The notes under the pieces: generated by a model
What the model was told of the DNA's origin: nothing
The model's input: the letters and a program-made list of their open reading frames with translations, nothing else
Database searches by the model: none
Source of the DNA: Thiobacillus denitrificans
GTDB lineage: Bacteria; Pseudomonadota; Gammaproteobacteria; Burkholderiales; Thiobacillaceae
Length of the DNA: 64,000 nucleotides
Assembly: GCA_002343685.1 (NCBI GenBank)
Contig: DDRS01000031.1
Span: forward strand, 1 to 64,000
Direction of reading: 5' to 3'
Translations under genes and position numbers: made by a program
Shown: positions 20,039-28,739 of the stretch, in pieces
Position numbering within the stretch: the stretch's first letter is position 1
Layout of the letters: each line of letters begins with the position of its first letter

Positions 20039-20893
20039 CTACAACTGGATTCCCAGACGTTGCAGCAGACCCTGCAACTCTTCCGCGCTGGCGAACTGGA
20101 GTGTGAGTTTGCCACTGCCTTTGCTGTTGGTTCGCACGTGGGCCGTCATGCCCAGGGCATCCGACAGCGCCTCTTCCAGGCGAAGCGTGTCACGCGAAAC
20201 GGTCCGGCCGTCGGCTGGCGCGGCGGCGACGTCCTTCAGGCGCGCCACCCGACGCTCGACCTCGCGCACCGACAGGCCTTTGGTTTCGATTTCGTGCGCC
20301 AACTCGCGCTGTGCGCCTGCATGCAAGGGCAGCAGCGCACGCGCATGGCCCATCTCGATCAACCCGGCGGTGAGCATATCCTGCACCGGGTGCGACAAGT
20401 TCAGCAGACGCAACAGGTTGGATACGGCCGCCCGCGATTTCCCGACCGCCTGTGCGGCCGCATCGTGGGTCATGCCGAATTCGTGGATCAGGCGCTGCAG
20501 GCCATGCGCTTCGTCAATGGCATTGAGGTCCTCGCGCTGGATGTTCTCGATCAGCGCCATCGCCGCCACCGCATCGTCGGCAACTTCGCGTACCAGCACC
20601 GGGATTTCGTTCAATCCGGCCAGTTGCGCCGCTCGCCAGCGCCGCTCGCCGGCAATGATTTCATAGCCGCTGGCGACTTCACGTACCAGGATCGGCTGCA
20701 TCAGCCCCTGCGCGCGGATGGAATCGGCGAGTTCCTGCAGCGACTCGCTGTCCATCTGGGTACGCGGCTGATACTTGCCGGGCGCCAGCTGCCCCACCTT
20801 CATCATGCGCAGATCGCCTTGCGGCGGCGCGGCATTGTCTTCCCCGCCGAGCAACGCATCGAGCCCGCGCCCGAGTCCCTTGAGTTTGGCCAT
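20039..20893 (-). CDS. parB: Chromosome-partitioning protein ParB
   Basis: 284-aa CTPase and parS-binding protein. It starts MAKLKGLGRGLDALL. The N-terminal domain has IRAQGLMQPILVR, the CTP-binding box GERRWRAAQLAG and LIENIQREDLNAIDEA. A helix-turn-helix (THDAAAQAVGKSRAAVSNLLRLLNL) and a C-terminal dimerisation domain follow. Its start overlaps the parA stop by one base (TAATG), so the two are translationally coupled. Three parS palindromes lie within 2-6 kb. ATG 20893 is chosen because longer open frame upstream is antisense-like and unlike ParB. Confidence 0.98.
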   Translation of the reverse strand: MAKLKGLGRGLDALLGGEDNAAPPQGDLRMMKVGQLAPGKYQPRTQMDSESLQELADSIRAQGLMQPILVREVASGYEIIAGERRWRAAQLAGLNEIPVLVREVADDAVAAMALIENIQREDLNAIDEAHGLQRLIHEFGMTHDAAAQAVGKSRAAVSNLLRLLNLSHPVQDMLTAGLIEMGHARALLPLHAGAQRELAHEIETKGLSVREVERRVARLKDVAAAPADGRTVSRDTLRLEEALSDALGMTAHVRTNSKGSGKLTLQFASAEELQGLLQRLGIQL

Positions 20894-21678
20894 TATGCTG
20901 TCTCCCCCGCTGTAATGCCTGCACGCCGCAACGTTTCTTCCGCGAGCTCCATATACGCCTTGGCCCCCTTGCACTGGCGGTCGTAGGCCAGCACGGGCAG
21001 GCCGTGGCTGGGCGCCTCGGCGAGCCGCACGTTGCGCGGAATCACGGTGTCGTACACCTTGGTGCCGAAATGCTGCTTGATCTGGTCCGATACCTGCTGC
21101 GCCAACGTGCTGCGCGGATCGAACATCACGCGCAGCAACCCTTCGATCTCGATCGACGGATTCAAGCGCTGCTTGACCTTCTTGATGGTGGCCACCAGAT
21201 CGGTCAGCCCTTCCAGGGCGTAGTACTCGCACTGCATCGGGATCAGCACCGATTGCGCGGAAGCAAAGGCATTGACGGTCAGCAGATTCAAGGTCGGCGG
21301 GCAGTCCATCAGGATGAAATCATAGTCGTCGGCCACTTGCGCCAGCGCGACTTTCAGCCGCAGATCGCGCTGTTCCAGATTCACCAGATCGATTTCCGCG
21401 CCGGCGAGTTCACGGTTCGCTGGAATGACGTCAAAATGCCCCGGCGCCGAACGCATCCGCGCCTCGCGCACGCTCACCTGATTGAGCAGTATCTGGTAAA
21501 CGGTCGGGAGCGCCGTGCGCTTTTCGATCCCCGCACCCATGGTCGCGTTGCCCTGCGGATCGAGATCGGCCAGCAGCACGCGCTGCCCAAGTTCAGCCAG
21601 GCTCGCGGCCAGATTCACCGCTGTCGTCGTCTTACCGACGCCGCCTTTTTGATTGGCAATTGCCAGGATTCGGCTCAT
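20893..21678 (-). CDS. parA: Chromosome-partitioning ATPase ParA (Soj family)
   Basis: 261-aa deviant Walker ATPase. It has KGGVGKTTTAVN at residues 11-22, the Walker A' region VLLADLDPQGN and the switch region MDCPPTLNLLTVNAF. It moves the ParB-parS complex during chromosome segregation. The start overlaps the rsmG stop by 4 bp (ATGA), placing it in the mnmG-rsmG-parA-parB operon. Confidence 0.98.
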   Translation of the reverse strand: MSRILAIANQKGGVGKTTTAVNLAASLAELGQRVLLADLDPQGNATMGAGIEKRTALPTVYQILLNQVSVREARMRSAPGHFDVIPANRELAGAEIDLVNLEQRDLRLKVALAQVADDYDFILMDCPPTLNLLTVNAFASAQSVLIPMQCEYYALEGLTDLVATIKKVKQRLNPSIEIEGLLRVMFDPRSTLAQQVSDQIKQHFGTKVYDTVIPRNVRLAEAPSHGLPVLAYDRQCKGAKAYMELAEETLRRAGITAGETA

Positions 21679-22301
21679 TCAACAGGCTCCAGAACAATCA
21701 AGTGGCGGGTCGCATCCAGACCCGGAACGACCAGCACATGGTCAGCGCTTACTTTCACGCCAACCGGCAATAAAGCAAGCTCTTCGTGCGGATATAAGCC
21801 CTTCATGGCGAGCCAGTGGCCCGTCGGCTTGAGCAGATGGCGGGTCAAGGTGACGAATTCCTTGAGGTCGGAAAATGCCCGCGAGGTAATGAGGTCGAAT
21901 CCCGTTTCGGGCCGATAATCCTCCACCCGATTCGTCACCACGCTCAGATTATCCAGACCAAGTTCCGTTTTGGCCTGCAGGAGGAAGGCGGTCTTCTTGG
22001 CAATGCTGTCGATCAGCGTCACCTGCAAATCCGGCCGCGCGATCGCCAGCGGAATGCCCGGCAAACCGCCGCCGCTACCCACGTCTAGCACGCGCCCGCC
22101 CGGGAAAAAAGGGACGGCTGCCAGAGAATCGAGCAAATGATGGCTGACCATGCGCTCGGTATCGCGCACCGCGGTCAGGTTGTATACGCGGTTCCATTTG
22201 TCCAGCAGCGCAAGATAGGCCAGCAGCTTCGCCTCGGCATCCGCGGGCAATGCCAGCCCGAGGGCGGCGATTCCCGCCGCGAGTTGCGCCTGGAGGGTCA
22301 T
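21675..22301 (-). CDS. rsmG: 16S rRNA (guanine-527-N7)-methyltransferase
   Basis: 208-aa SAM-dependent methyltransferase (GidB). The SAM motif is VLDVGSGGGLPGIPLAI, and KWNRVYNLTAVRD and SRAFSDLKEFV are conserved. It methylates G527 of 16S rRNA. Overlaps mnmG by 4 bp upstream and parA by 4 bp downstream. Confidence 0.98.
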   Translation of the reverse strand: MTLQAQLAAGIAALGLALPADAEAKLLAYLALLDKWNRVYNLTAVRDTERMVSHHLLDSLAAVPFFPGGRVLDVGSGGGLPGIPLAIARPDLQVTLIDSIAKKTAFLLQAKTELGLDNLSVVTNRVEDYRPETGFDLITSRAFSDLKEFVTLTRHLLKPTGHWLAMKGLYPHEELALLPVGVKVSADHVLVVPGLDATRHLIVLEPVE

Positions 22302-24196
22302 GCGCTTTTCTTCTGCTCGTCGGGCTTGAAGCCGCGCTTGGCATACACCAGCAGCACCGAGATTGCTGCCGGGGTGATGCCCTGCAAGCGGGACGCCTGG
22401 CCCAGCGTTTCGGGACGCGCTTTCTGCAGACGCTGGCGAACCTCCATCGACAGACCGGTCAGCATGGTGTAATCGAGATCCGCGGGCAGGCGCAGGTTTT
22501 CCTGTTCACGCTGCTTGTCGACTTCCTCGTTCTGGCGATCGATGTAGCCCTGGTATTTGGCGGCGATTTCGACCTGTTCGGTGACATGCGCGTCAACCTC
22601 TCCTGCGCCGCCGCCCGGCAGGGCCACCACCTGCGCGTAACTCAGATTGGGCCGGCGCAGCAGTTCGAACAAGCTGTATTCGTGCTCGATCGGCTGACCA
22701 ATCAGGCGGGTGGCAGCCTCGGCAGGCAGAATGGCCGGATTGACCCAGATCGATTTCAGGCGTGCGGTTTCACGTGAAACTGCATCCCTTTTCCGATTAA
22801 ACGCATCCCAGCGGACATCATCCACCACGCCAAGGTCGCGCCCGACTTCAGTCAGCCGCATGTCTGCATTGTCCTCACGCAGCTGCAGCCGGTATTCGGC
22901 GCGACTGGTGAACATGCGATAAGGCTCGGACACGCCACGGGTGATGAGGTCGTCGACCAGCACACCGAGATAGGCCTCGTGGCGACCCGGGCTCCAGGCC
23001 GCCTTCTCCTGCACCCGCAATCCCGCGTTGATTCCCGCGAGCAGACCCTGAGCGGCGGCCTCCTCGTAACCCGTGGTGCCGTTGATCTGGCCGGCGAAGA
23101 AAAGCCCGGCGATCGACTTGGTCTCCAGCGAGGCCTTGAGGTTGCGCGGATCGTAGTAGTCGTACTCGATGGCGTAGCCGGGGCGCAGGATGTGCGCCTG
23201 TTCCAGTCCGGGGATCGAGCGCACGATGGCAAGCTGAACGTCGAACGGCAAGGAGGTCGAGATGCCGTTGGGATAGATCTCGTGTGTGGTCAGTCCCTCG
23301 GGCTCGAGGAAAATCTGGTGGCTGGCCTTGTCGGCAAAGCGGGTGATCTTGTCCTCAATCGACGGGCAGTAGCGCGGCCCCACCCCTTCGATGACGCCGG
23401 TGTACATCGGCGAGCGGTCGAGTCCGCCGCGGATGATCTCGTGCGTTTCCGCAGTGGTATGGGTGATCCAGCAAGGACGCTGTTCTGGATGCATCGCCAC
23501 ACGCCCCATGAAGGAAAACACGGGCGCCGGATCGTCGCCCGGTTGCACCTGGGTCTGGCTGTAATCGATGGTACGGCCATCGATACGCGGCGGGGTACCG
23601 GTTTTCAGCCGTCCCACGGGCAGATTCAGTTCGCGCAGCCGTACGGCAAGCGACACCGCGGGCGGGTCGCCCATGCGCCCGGCTTGGAAGTTCTCAAGTC
23701 CGACGTGCACCAGGCCGGCGAGGAAGGTGCCGGCGGTCAGCACCACCGCGCGGCCGGAAAACACAATGCCGAGCTGGGTCTTCACACCGACGACGCAGTC
23801 GCCTTCGAGCACCAGATCGTCGACCGCCTGCTGGAACAGCGTGAGATTGGGCTGGTTCTCAAGCCGTGTCCGGATCGCCGCCTTGTACAGCACGCGGTCG
23901 GCCTGGGCACGGGTGGCCCGTACCGCCGGCCCCTTGGACGAATTGAGCGTGCGGAACTGGATCCCCGCCTCGTCGGTGGCCAAGGCCATTGCGCCGCCAA
24001 GCGCGTCGACCTCCTTGACCAGATGCCCCTTGCCGATGCCGCCGATCGACGGATTGCACGACATGGCGCCCAGGGTCTCGATATTGTGCGTCAGCAGCAG
24101 CGTCTTCACGCCCATGCGTGCGGCCGCCAACGCGGCCTCGGTGCCGGCATGGCCACCGCCGACGACGATGACATCGAAGGATTCGGGGAATTTCAT
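22298..24196 (-). CDS. mnmG: tRNA uridine-5-carboxymethylaminomethyl modification enzyme MnmG
   Basis: FAD-dependent enzyme (GidA) that with MnmE modifies U34 of several tRNAs. The Rossmann motif is DVIVVGGGHAGTEAALAAARMG at the N-terminus, with CNPSIGGIGKGHLVKEVDALGG after it. ATG 24196 (MKFPESFDV) gives 632 aa, close to the family norm. The open frame continues to 24277, and ATG 24208 is also possible. Codons VSRET inside the gene are a parS site. The partner mnmE is 11 kb away in this window. Confidence 0.98.
   Translation of the reverse strand: MKFPESFDVIVVGGGHAGTEAALAAARMGVKTLLLTHNIETLGAMSCNPSIGGIGKGHLVKEVDALGGAMALATDEAGIQFRTLNSSKGPAVRATRAQADRVLYKAAIRTRLENQPNLTLFQQAVDDLVLEGDCVVGVKTQLGIVFSGRAVVLTAGTFLAGLVHVGLENFQAGRMGDPPAVSLAVRLRELNLPVGRLKTGTPPRIDGRTIDYSQTQVQPGDDPAPVFSFMGRVAMHPEQRPCWITHTTAETHEIIRGGLDRSPMYTGVIEGVGPRYCPSIEDKITRFADKASHQIFLEPEGLTTHEIYPNGISTSLPFDVQLAIVRSIPGLEQAHILRPGYAIEYDYYDPRNLKASLETKSIAGLFFAGQINGTTGYEEAAAQGLLAGINAGLRVQEKAAWSPGRHEAYLGVLVDDLITRGVSEPYRMFTSRAEYRLQLREDNADMRLTEVGRDLGVVDDVRWDAFNRKRDAVSRETARLKSIWVNPAILPAEAATRLIGQPIEHEYSLFELLRRPNLSYAQVVALPGGGAGEVDAHVTEQVEIAAKYQGYIDRQNEEVDKQREQENLRLPADLDYTMLTGLSMEVRQRLQKARPETLGQASRLQGITPAAISVLLVYAKRGFKPDEQKKSA
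22766..22781. promoter_or_regulatory. parS: parS site 1 (inside mnmG)
   Basis: Perfect 14-bp palindrome GTTTCACGTGAAAC at 22767-22780. It matches the universal parS core for ParB and encodes VSRET within mnmG. Located about 1.9 kb from parB. Confidence 0.9.
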
Positions 24197-24227
24197 GATG
24201 GCCGCCATTCTACCCGTTGCCGGGCTC

Positions 24228-24243
24228 CGTTTCACGTGAAACA
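24228..24243. promoter_or_regulatory. parS: parS site 2 (upstream of mnmG)
   Basis: GTTTCACGTGAAAC palindrome with a 3' A, 15 of 16 bases of the consensus TGTTTCACGTGAAACA. It lies in the 91-bp gap between the mnmG start and the ABC-F stop, so bound ParB could also affect mnmG-rsmG-parAB transcription (inference). Confidence 0.92.
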
Positions 24244-24287
24244 GGCAACGCGAAGCATGGCTACGCTGCTCCGCCACTCAATCCATG

Positions 24288-26195
24288 TCAGCCCGCAGAC
24301 GCTTTCGCCTCCAGCATTTCCCAGCGTGTCAGCGCTTCGAGCAGTTCGGCTTCGATTGCTTCCGAGCGTGCCTGCAGCGCCACCGCATCCTGCGGGCTCG
24401 ATTGATACAACACCGGATCCGCCAACCGCTCGGCGATCTGCGCCTGCTCGATCTCGAGCGCCTCGATCTGTGCCGGCAACGCTTCGAGCTCCCGTGTCTC
24501 TTTGAAACTGAGCTTGCTTTTGGATGCGGGCTTGGCCGGCGCAGTCTGGACAGCCGCCTTGGGGGCGGCGGCCCCGCGCGGCGCCTCGGCTGTGACCCGC
24601 TGCCGCTGCTGCCAGGCGCGCCAGTCGGCATAGCCGCCGACGATCTCGGTCAGCCGACCTTCGCCTTCGAACGCGATCGACTGGGTGACAACGTTGTCCA
24701 GGAACGCACGGTCATGCGAAACGATGATGACGGTGCCGCCATAGTCCTGCAGCAGTTGTTCCAGCAGCTCCAGGGTATCGATGTCGAGATCGTTGGTCGG
24801 CTCGTCCAGCACCAGCAGGTTGGCGGGGCGGGCGAACAGGCGTGCCAGCAACAACCGGTTGCGCTCGCCCCCGGACAGCGCCGACACCTTGGCACGGGCG
24901 CGCTCGGCGGGAAACAAAAAATCCTCCAGATAGCTGATGACGTGCTTTTTCTGGCCGCCGATTTCAACGTAGTCGGAGCCGGGCGAAATCGTATCGATCA
25001 GCGTCGCCTCGTCGTTCAACTGGTTGCGGAACTGGTCGAAATACGCGACTTCGAGCTTGGTCCCCTGCTTGATCCAACCCGATTGCGGCTTCAACTCGCC
25101 CAGGATCAGCCTGATCAGCGTGGTCTTGCCGACGCCGTTGGGACCCAGGAGGCCGAGCTTGTCGCCACGCAAGATGGTGGTTGAAAAATCGTGAATCAGC
25201 ACACGGCTGTCGTAACCGTAGCTGACGTGATCGAGCTCGGCCACCACTTTGCCGGAGCGATCGCCGGCGTCGATCTGGAACCCCACCTGCCCTGCATGGG
25301 CGATACGTGCCTCTCGGGTGCGCCGTAGCGCCTCAAGCCGCCGCACCCGGCCCTCGTTGCGGGTGCGACGCGCCTCGACTCCCTTGCGGATCCAGGCCTC
25401 TTCCTGTTTCCAGAATTTGTCGAACTTGCGGTTGTGGACCGCCTCGACCTCCAGCTGCTCGGCTTTCTTGAGCTGGTAGGCGCTGAAGTTGCCTTGGTAT
25501 TCGCGCAACTGGCCGCGATCGAGCTCGACGATGCGATTGGCGACATTGTCCAGGAAACGTCGATCGTGGGTGATGAAAAGCAGCGCGCCGCGATAATCGT
25601 TGAGCAGGGTCTCCAGCCATTCGATGGCGGAGAAATCCAGATGGTTGGTCGGCTCGTCCAGCAGCAGCAGTTCAGGGTCGGTCACCAATGCGCGCGCCAG
25701 CGCCACCCGCTTTTTCAGTCCCCCAGACAGTGTTTCCACTGCCGCGTCGGCATTGAGGCCCAAACGTTGCAGCGTTTCTTCCACCCGGCTGTTGAGCCGC
25801 CAGGCGTCCGCCACTTCCAGCGCATGCGACAGCCGCTCGAAATCGGCATAGACCGTCTCATCGCCTTCCGCCATGGCATGCGCCACGGCATGGTATTCGG
25901 CCAGCAGGGTCTGTGCTGCGCCGACGCCTTCCGCCACCGCCTCGAACACGCTGTGGCCGGCCTGGAACTGCGGCTCCTGGGGCACATAGGCCAGCTTCAA
26001 GCCGGGCGCGCGCCACACCTCGCCCGCATCCGCCAGGCTCTCGCCGGCAATGATCTTCAGCAGACTGGATTTGCCCGTGCCGTTGCGGCCGATCAGGCCG
26101 ATACGCTCGCCCGCCTCGACCACCAGCGAAGCGCCATCGAGCAGCGGCCAGTGGCCATAGGCCAGTTCAAGTCGGTCAAGCGTAAGGAGCGGCAT
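24288..26195 (-). CDS. uup: ABC-F family ATPase, Uup type
   Basis: 635-aa cytoplasmic protein with two ABC cassettes and no membrane domain. Cassette 1 has IGRNGTGKSSLLKII, LSGGLKKRVALARAL and LLLLDEPTNHLD. Cassette 2 has LGPNGVGKTTLIRLIL, LSGGERNRLLLARL and LLVLDEPTNDLD. A charged C-terminal coiled coil (about residues 560-630) is typical of Uup, which acts on ribosomes or branched DNA. Assignment to Uup rather than another ABC-F subgroup rests on this coiled coil. Confidence 0.85.
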   Translation of the reverse strand: MPLLTLDRLELAYGHWPLLDGASLVVEAGERIGLIGRNGTGKSSLLKIIAGESLADAGEVWRAPGLKLAYVPQEPQFQAGHSVFEAVAEGVGAAQTLLAEYHAVAHAMAEGDETVYADFERLSHALEVADAWRLNSRVEETLQRLGLNADAAVETLSGGLKKRVALARALVTDPELLLLDEPTNHLDFSAIEWLETLLNDYRGALLFITHDRRFLDNVANRIVELDRGQLREYQGNFSAYQLKKAEQLEVEAVHNRKFDKFWKQEEAWIRKGVEARRTRNEGRVRRLEALRRTREARIAHAGQVGFQIDAGDRSGKVVAELDHVSYGYDSRVLIHDFSTTILRGDKLGLLGPNGVGKTTLIRLILGELKPQSGWIKQGTKLEVAYFDQFRNQLNDEATLIDTISPGSDYVEIGGQKKHVISYLEDFLFPAERARAKVSALSGGERNRLLLARLFARPANLLVLDEPTNDLDIDTLELLEQLLQDYGGTVIIVSHDRAFLDNVVTQSIAFEGEGRLTEIVGGYADWRAWQQRQRVTAEAPRGAAAPKAAVQTAPAKPASKSKLSFKETRELEALPAQIEALEIEQAQIAERLADPVLYQSSPQDAVALQARSEAIEAELLEALTRWEMLEAKASAG

Positions 26196-26225
26196 GGTAT
26201 GGGCGATGAAACAACAAGCGCGGAA

Positions 26226-26936
26226 TTATCCGTGATTGAGGGCCGCATGGACGGCTCGCGCAATATTTAATGCATGGGGGGTGTCGCTGTGCAGGCAGAG
26301 GGTTTCGGCCCGAATCCGGAGGGACGTGCCATCCAGCGCGGTAACATCCCCACCCTGCGCAAGTGCGCGCGCCTGCCGTGCCGCGTCGTCGGGGTCGGTC
26401 ACCAATGCGCCCTCGGTTTCACGTGAAACAAGCTGGCCATTGGATTGGTAGCGGCGATCGGCAAACGCTTCATTCAATACAATCAGTCCGGCCGCCCGGC
26501 CGGCAGCGACCAATTGCGACCCCGCCAACCCGACCAGCGCCAGACCGGGATCGAATACCGCGACCGCCTGCACGATGGCCTGGGCTACATTGCGGTCCTG
26601 TGCCGCCACATTGTAGAGCGCACCATGCGGCTTCACATGAGCCAACCGCAAGCCCAACCGTGCGGCCTGTTCGGCCAGCGCTTCCGTCTGCTGCGTAACC
26701 CAGGCCGCAATATCTTCCGCGGAAGCGGCCAACGCGCGGCGGCCAAATCCGATGCGGTCCGGATAGCTCGGGTGTGCGCCTACCGCTACGCCATGCTCGA
26801 CCGCCAGCCGCAATGCTGCCGTCATGCTCACGGCATCGCCGGTGTGCCCACCGCAGGCGATGGACACACGCGACAGATACGGCATCAGTACGTCGTCATC
26901 GCAGCCCTCGCCGATATCTGCATTCAACTCGATCAT
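26226..26936 (-). CDS. pxpA: 5-oxoprolinase subunit A (LamB/YcsF family)
   Basis: 236-aa protein from ATG 26936 (MIELNADIGEG). Family motifs are IACGGHTGDAVSM, VGAHPSYPDRIGFGRR, VKPHGALYN and EAFADRRY. With PxpBC it cleaves 5-oxoproline (pyroglutamate) to glutamate using ATP. The start overlaps the pxpC stop (ATGA), and it is the last gene of a pxpB-pxpC-pxpA operon. It contains a parS site. Confidence 0.94.
   Translation of the reverse strand: MIELNADIGEGCDDDVLMPYLSRVSIACGGHTGDAVSMTAALRLAVEHGVAVGAHPSYPDRIGFGRRALAASAEDIAAWVTQQTEALAEQAARLGLRLAHVKPHGALYNVAAQDRNVAQAIVQAVAVFDPGLALVGLAGSQLVAAGRAAGLIVLNEAFADRRYQSNGQLVSRETEGALVTDPDDAARQARALAQGGDVTALDGTSLRIRAETLCLHSDTPHALNIARAVHAALNHG
26415..26430. 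promoter_or_regulatory. parS: parS site 3 (inside pxpA)
   Basis: Third exact GTTTCACGTGAAAC palindrome (26416-26429), again encoding VSRET, this time in the 5-oxoprolinase subunit A gene. Spacing of roughly 1.5-2.2 kb between the three sites is typical of an origin-proximal parS cluster. Confidence 0.9.
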
Positions 26937-27844
26937 GCCAGCTCCTTGAACGTCCACTGCGCTGCTGCCAGTTCACACGCCGCCTCGACCTCGATCGTCA
27001 CGAACCGGACCGCATCGCCGGGCTTCAATTGCGCCAGCCGGGGCACGTCCGCCGTAATCACCCCGGCAATCACCGGATAACCGCCGGTCACCGGCCCATC
27101 CCATCCCAGGATGATCGGTTGACCGTCCGGCGGGATCTGTACGCTGCCGGGCAGTACGCCCTGCGACGGCAACTCGGCCCGGCGATGGCTGACCGGCGTC
27201 CCGGCCAGGCGCACACCCCGCCGATCCGATGCCGCATCGACCCGATATGGCGTGCCGAAAAATGCGGCCAAGCCGACATCATCGAACTGCCCAGCCTGCG
27301 GCCCCGCCACTACACGCAGGTCGCCCTCCGCCTCGTCGGCCGGGGGACTGGCACGCAGCAGCTTCATTTCATTCGTCGGCACACCGCAGTGCAGAACATC
27401 CCCGGCCTGCAGGGCCCGCCCGCCATGTCCGCCAAACCCCGACGGCAGAAAGGTGCTGCGGCTACCCATCACCGACGGGACCGCCAGCCCGCCACGCAGT
27501 GCCAGCCAGCAGCGGCAGCCTGACTCGGGACGATCCAAGGTCAAAACCTCGCCTGCTGCCAACACCAGCGTCTCATTCCACGCCACGGGCGCGCCACTGC
27601 TGCGACGGGCGGCAAAACGGGCGCCCGTGAGCGCCGCCACCCCGCCCAGCGGAAACCGCAACCGGGGCCCGGACAACGCGATCTCCAGCCCGGCCGCCGC
27701 CGCGTCATTACCCACCAGGTGGTTGGCCGCCGCCAGTGCCGCCGGATCGGCCGCCCCGCCCGCCGGCACGCCAAGCATCCGCCGGCCCGGGCGTCCCAAA
27801 TCCATCACCAGGTCGCACAGACCTGCACGCAAAACCTCGATCAT
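26933..27844 (-). CDS. pxpC: 5-oxoprolinase subunit C (biotin-dependent carboxyltransferase-like)
   Basis: 303 aa from ATG 27844 (MIEVLRAGLCDLVMDLGRPG). It has the GVPAGGAADPAALAAANHLVGN segment, CWLALRGGLAVPSVMGSRSTF and the C-terminal QPIILGWDGPVTGGYPVIAGV, all typical of the KipA/PxpC family. The start overlaps pxpB by 4 bp. The open frame extends further upstream but has no family similarity there. Confidence 0.94.
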   Translation of the reverse strand: MIEVLRAGLCDLVMDLGRPGRRMLGVPAGGAADPAALAAANHLVGNDAAAAGLEIALSGPRLRFPLGGVAALTGARFAARRSSGAPVAWNETLVLAAGEVLTLDRPESGCRCWLALRGGLAVPSVMGSRSTFLPSGFGGHGGRALQAGDVLHCGVPTNEMKLLRASPPADEAEGDLRVVAGPQAGQFDDVGLAAFFGTPYRVDAASDRRGVRLAGTPVSHRRAELPSQGVLPGSVQIPPDGQPIILGWDGPVTGGYPVIAGVITADVPRLAQLKPGDAVRFVTIEVEAACELAAAQWTFKELA

Positions 27845-28491
27845 GCGGGAACGAAACATACCCGATCGCCCGGCATCAGCAAGGCCGGCGCCGCACGCTG
27901 TGGATCGAACAATACAGTATGGGTCCGCCCGATCACATGCCAGCCGCCCGGCCCATCTGTCGGGTAGATCCCGGTATAGCGCCCGCCGATCGCCACGCTG
28001 CCCGCCGCGACCTGCTGCCGCGGCGACGCCCGGCGCGCTGCCTGCAGCGTGGGCGGCAACCCCTGCAGATAGGGAAATCCCGGCTGGAAGCCCAAAAACG
28101 CCACCGTATACTCCGTCGCGGCGTGGCAATCGATATAGGCTGCCTCACTCATGCCCGCGCGCTTGGCCAATGCCGGCAGATCCGGTCCCGCCGCGCCGCC
28201 GTAGTCGACGACGATCTCATGCCGTTTCCCTTTCACTGCCGTCTGCGCAACGTCCAGGGGTGCACTCAACGCCGCCCGCACCTCCGGCGACACCCTCGCA
28301 GACCGCCGCAATATCAACAACAAGCTTCCATCTGCAGGAATAATGTCTTCTACGTCTGTTAAGTTCTTCGAAATCAACAGCATGTAGCGTGCCAGCGTCA
28401 TGGCACCCGTCTCGACCCTCAGGCCGCGCTCGCCGACCCAGCGCCAACAAGTAGAGGCGACGAGAGGTTGACCGGTTGTCTGCTTTCCCAT
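27841..28491 (-). CDS. pxpB: 5-oxoprolinase subunit B (KipI family)
   Basis: 216 aa from ATG 28491, the usual family length. Recognised by TEYTVAFLGFQPGFPYLQGLPP, RRASPRQQVAAGSVAIGG and YPTDGPGGWHVIGRT, typical of the KipI/PxpB domain. First gene of pxpBCA. An upstream in-frame ATG at 28689 would add 66 residues without family likeness and is rejected. Confidence 0.92.
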   Translation of the reverse strand: MGKQTTGQPLVASTCWRWVGERGLRVETGAMTLARYMLLISKNLTDVEDIIPADGSLLLILRRSARVSPEVRAALSAPLDVAQTAVKGKRHEIVVDYGGAAGPDLPALAKRAGMSEAAYIDCHAATEYTVAFLGFQPGFPYLQGLPPTLQAARRASPRQQVAAGSVAIGGRYTGIYPTDGPGGWHVIGRTHTVLFDPQRAAPALLMPGDRVCFVPA

Positions 28492-28739
28492 AGGGTGAAG
28501 TCCCTTTTCGGAGTTTCGCATGATGCGACGGATCGCAAGCAGCGCTACGCTGATGGACGCCAGTGTAAAGGCAATGTCGGCGCTTGCAGTCCCCGCACAA
28601 CCCCCCCGCAGGCCGTCGACCCTCCAGGCAAGCATTGCGTCGCCAAGGCGTAAACACCCGCCCTCGCGGAGATCGGCCGTGTATCGCAACCGCCCTGTCC
28701 TTTCCTGCGCCTGACGGAATATCGCGTCTCATCTCTCCG

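Noticed and set aside
20187..20200. parS-like sequence GTGTCACGCGAAAC inside parB
   Set aside because: Two mismatches break the palindrome; probably a degenerate remnant (it encodes VSRDT), not counted as a site.
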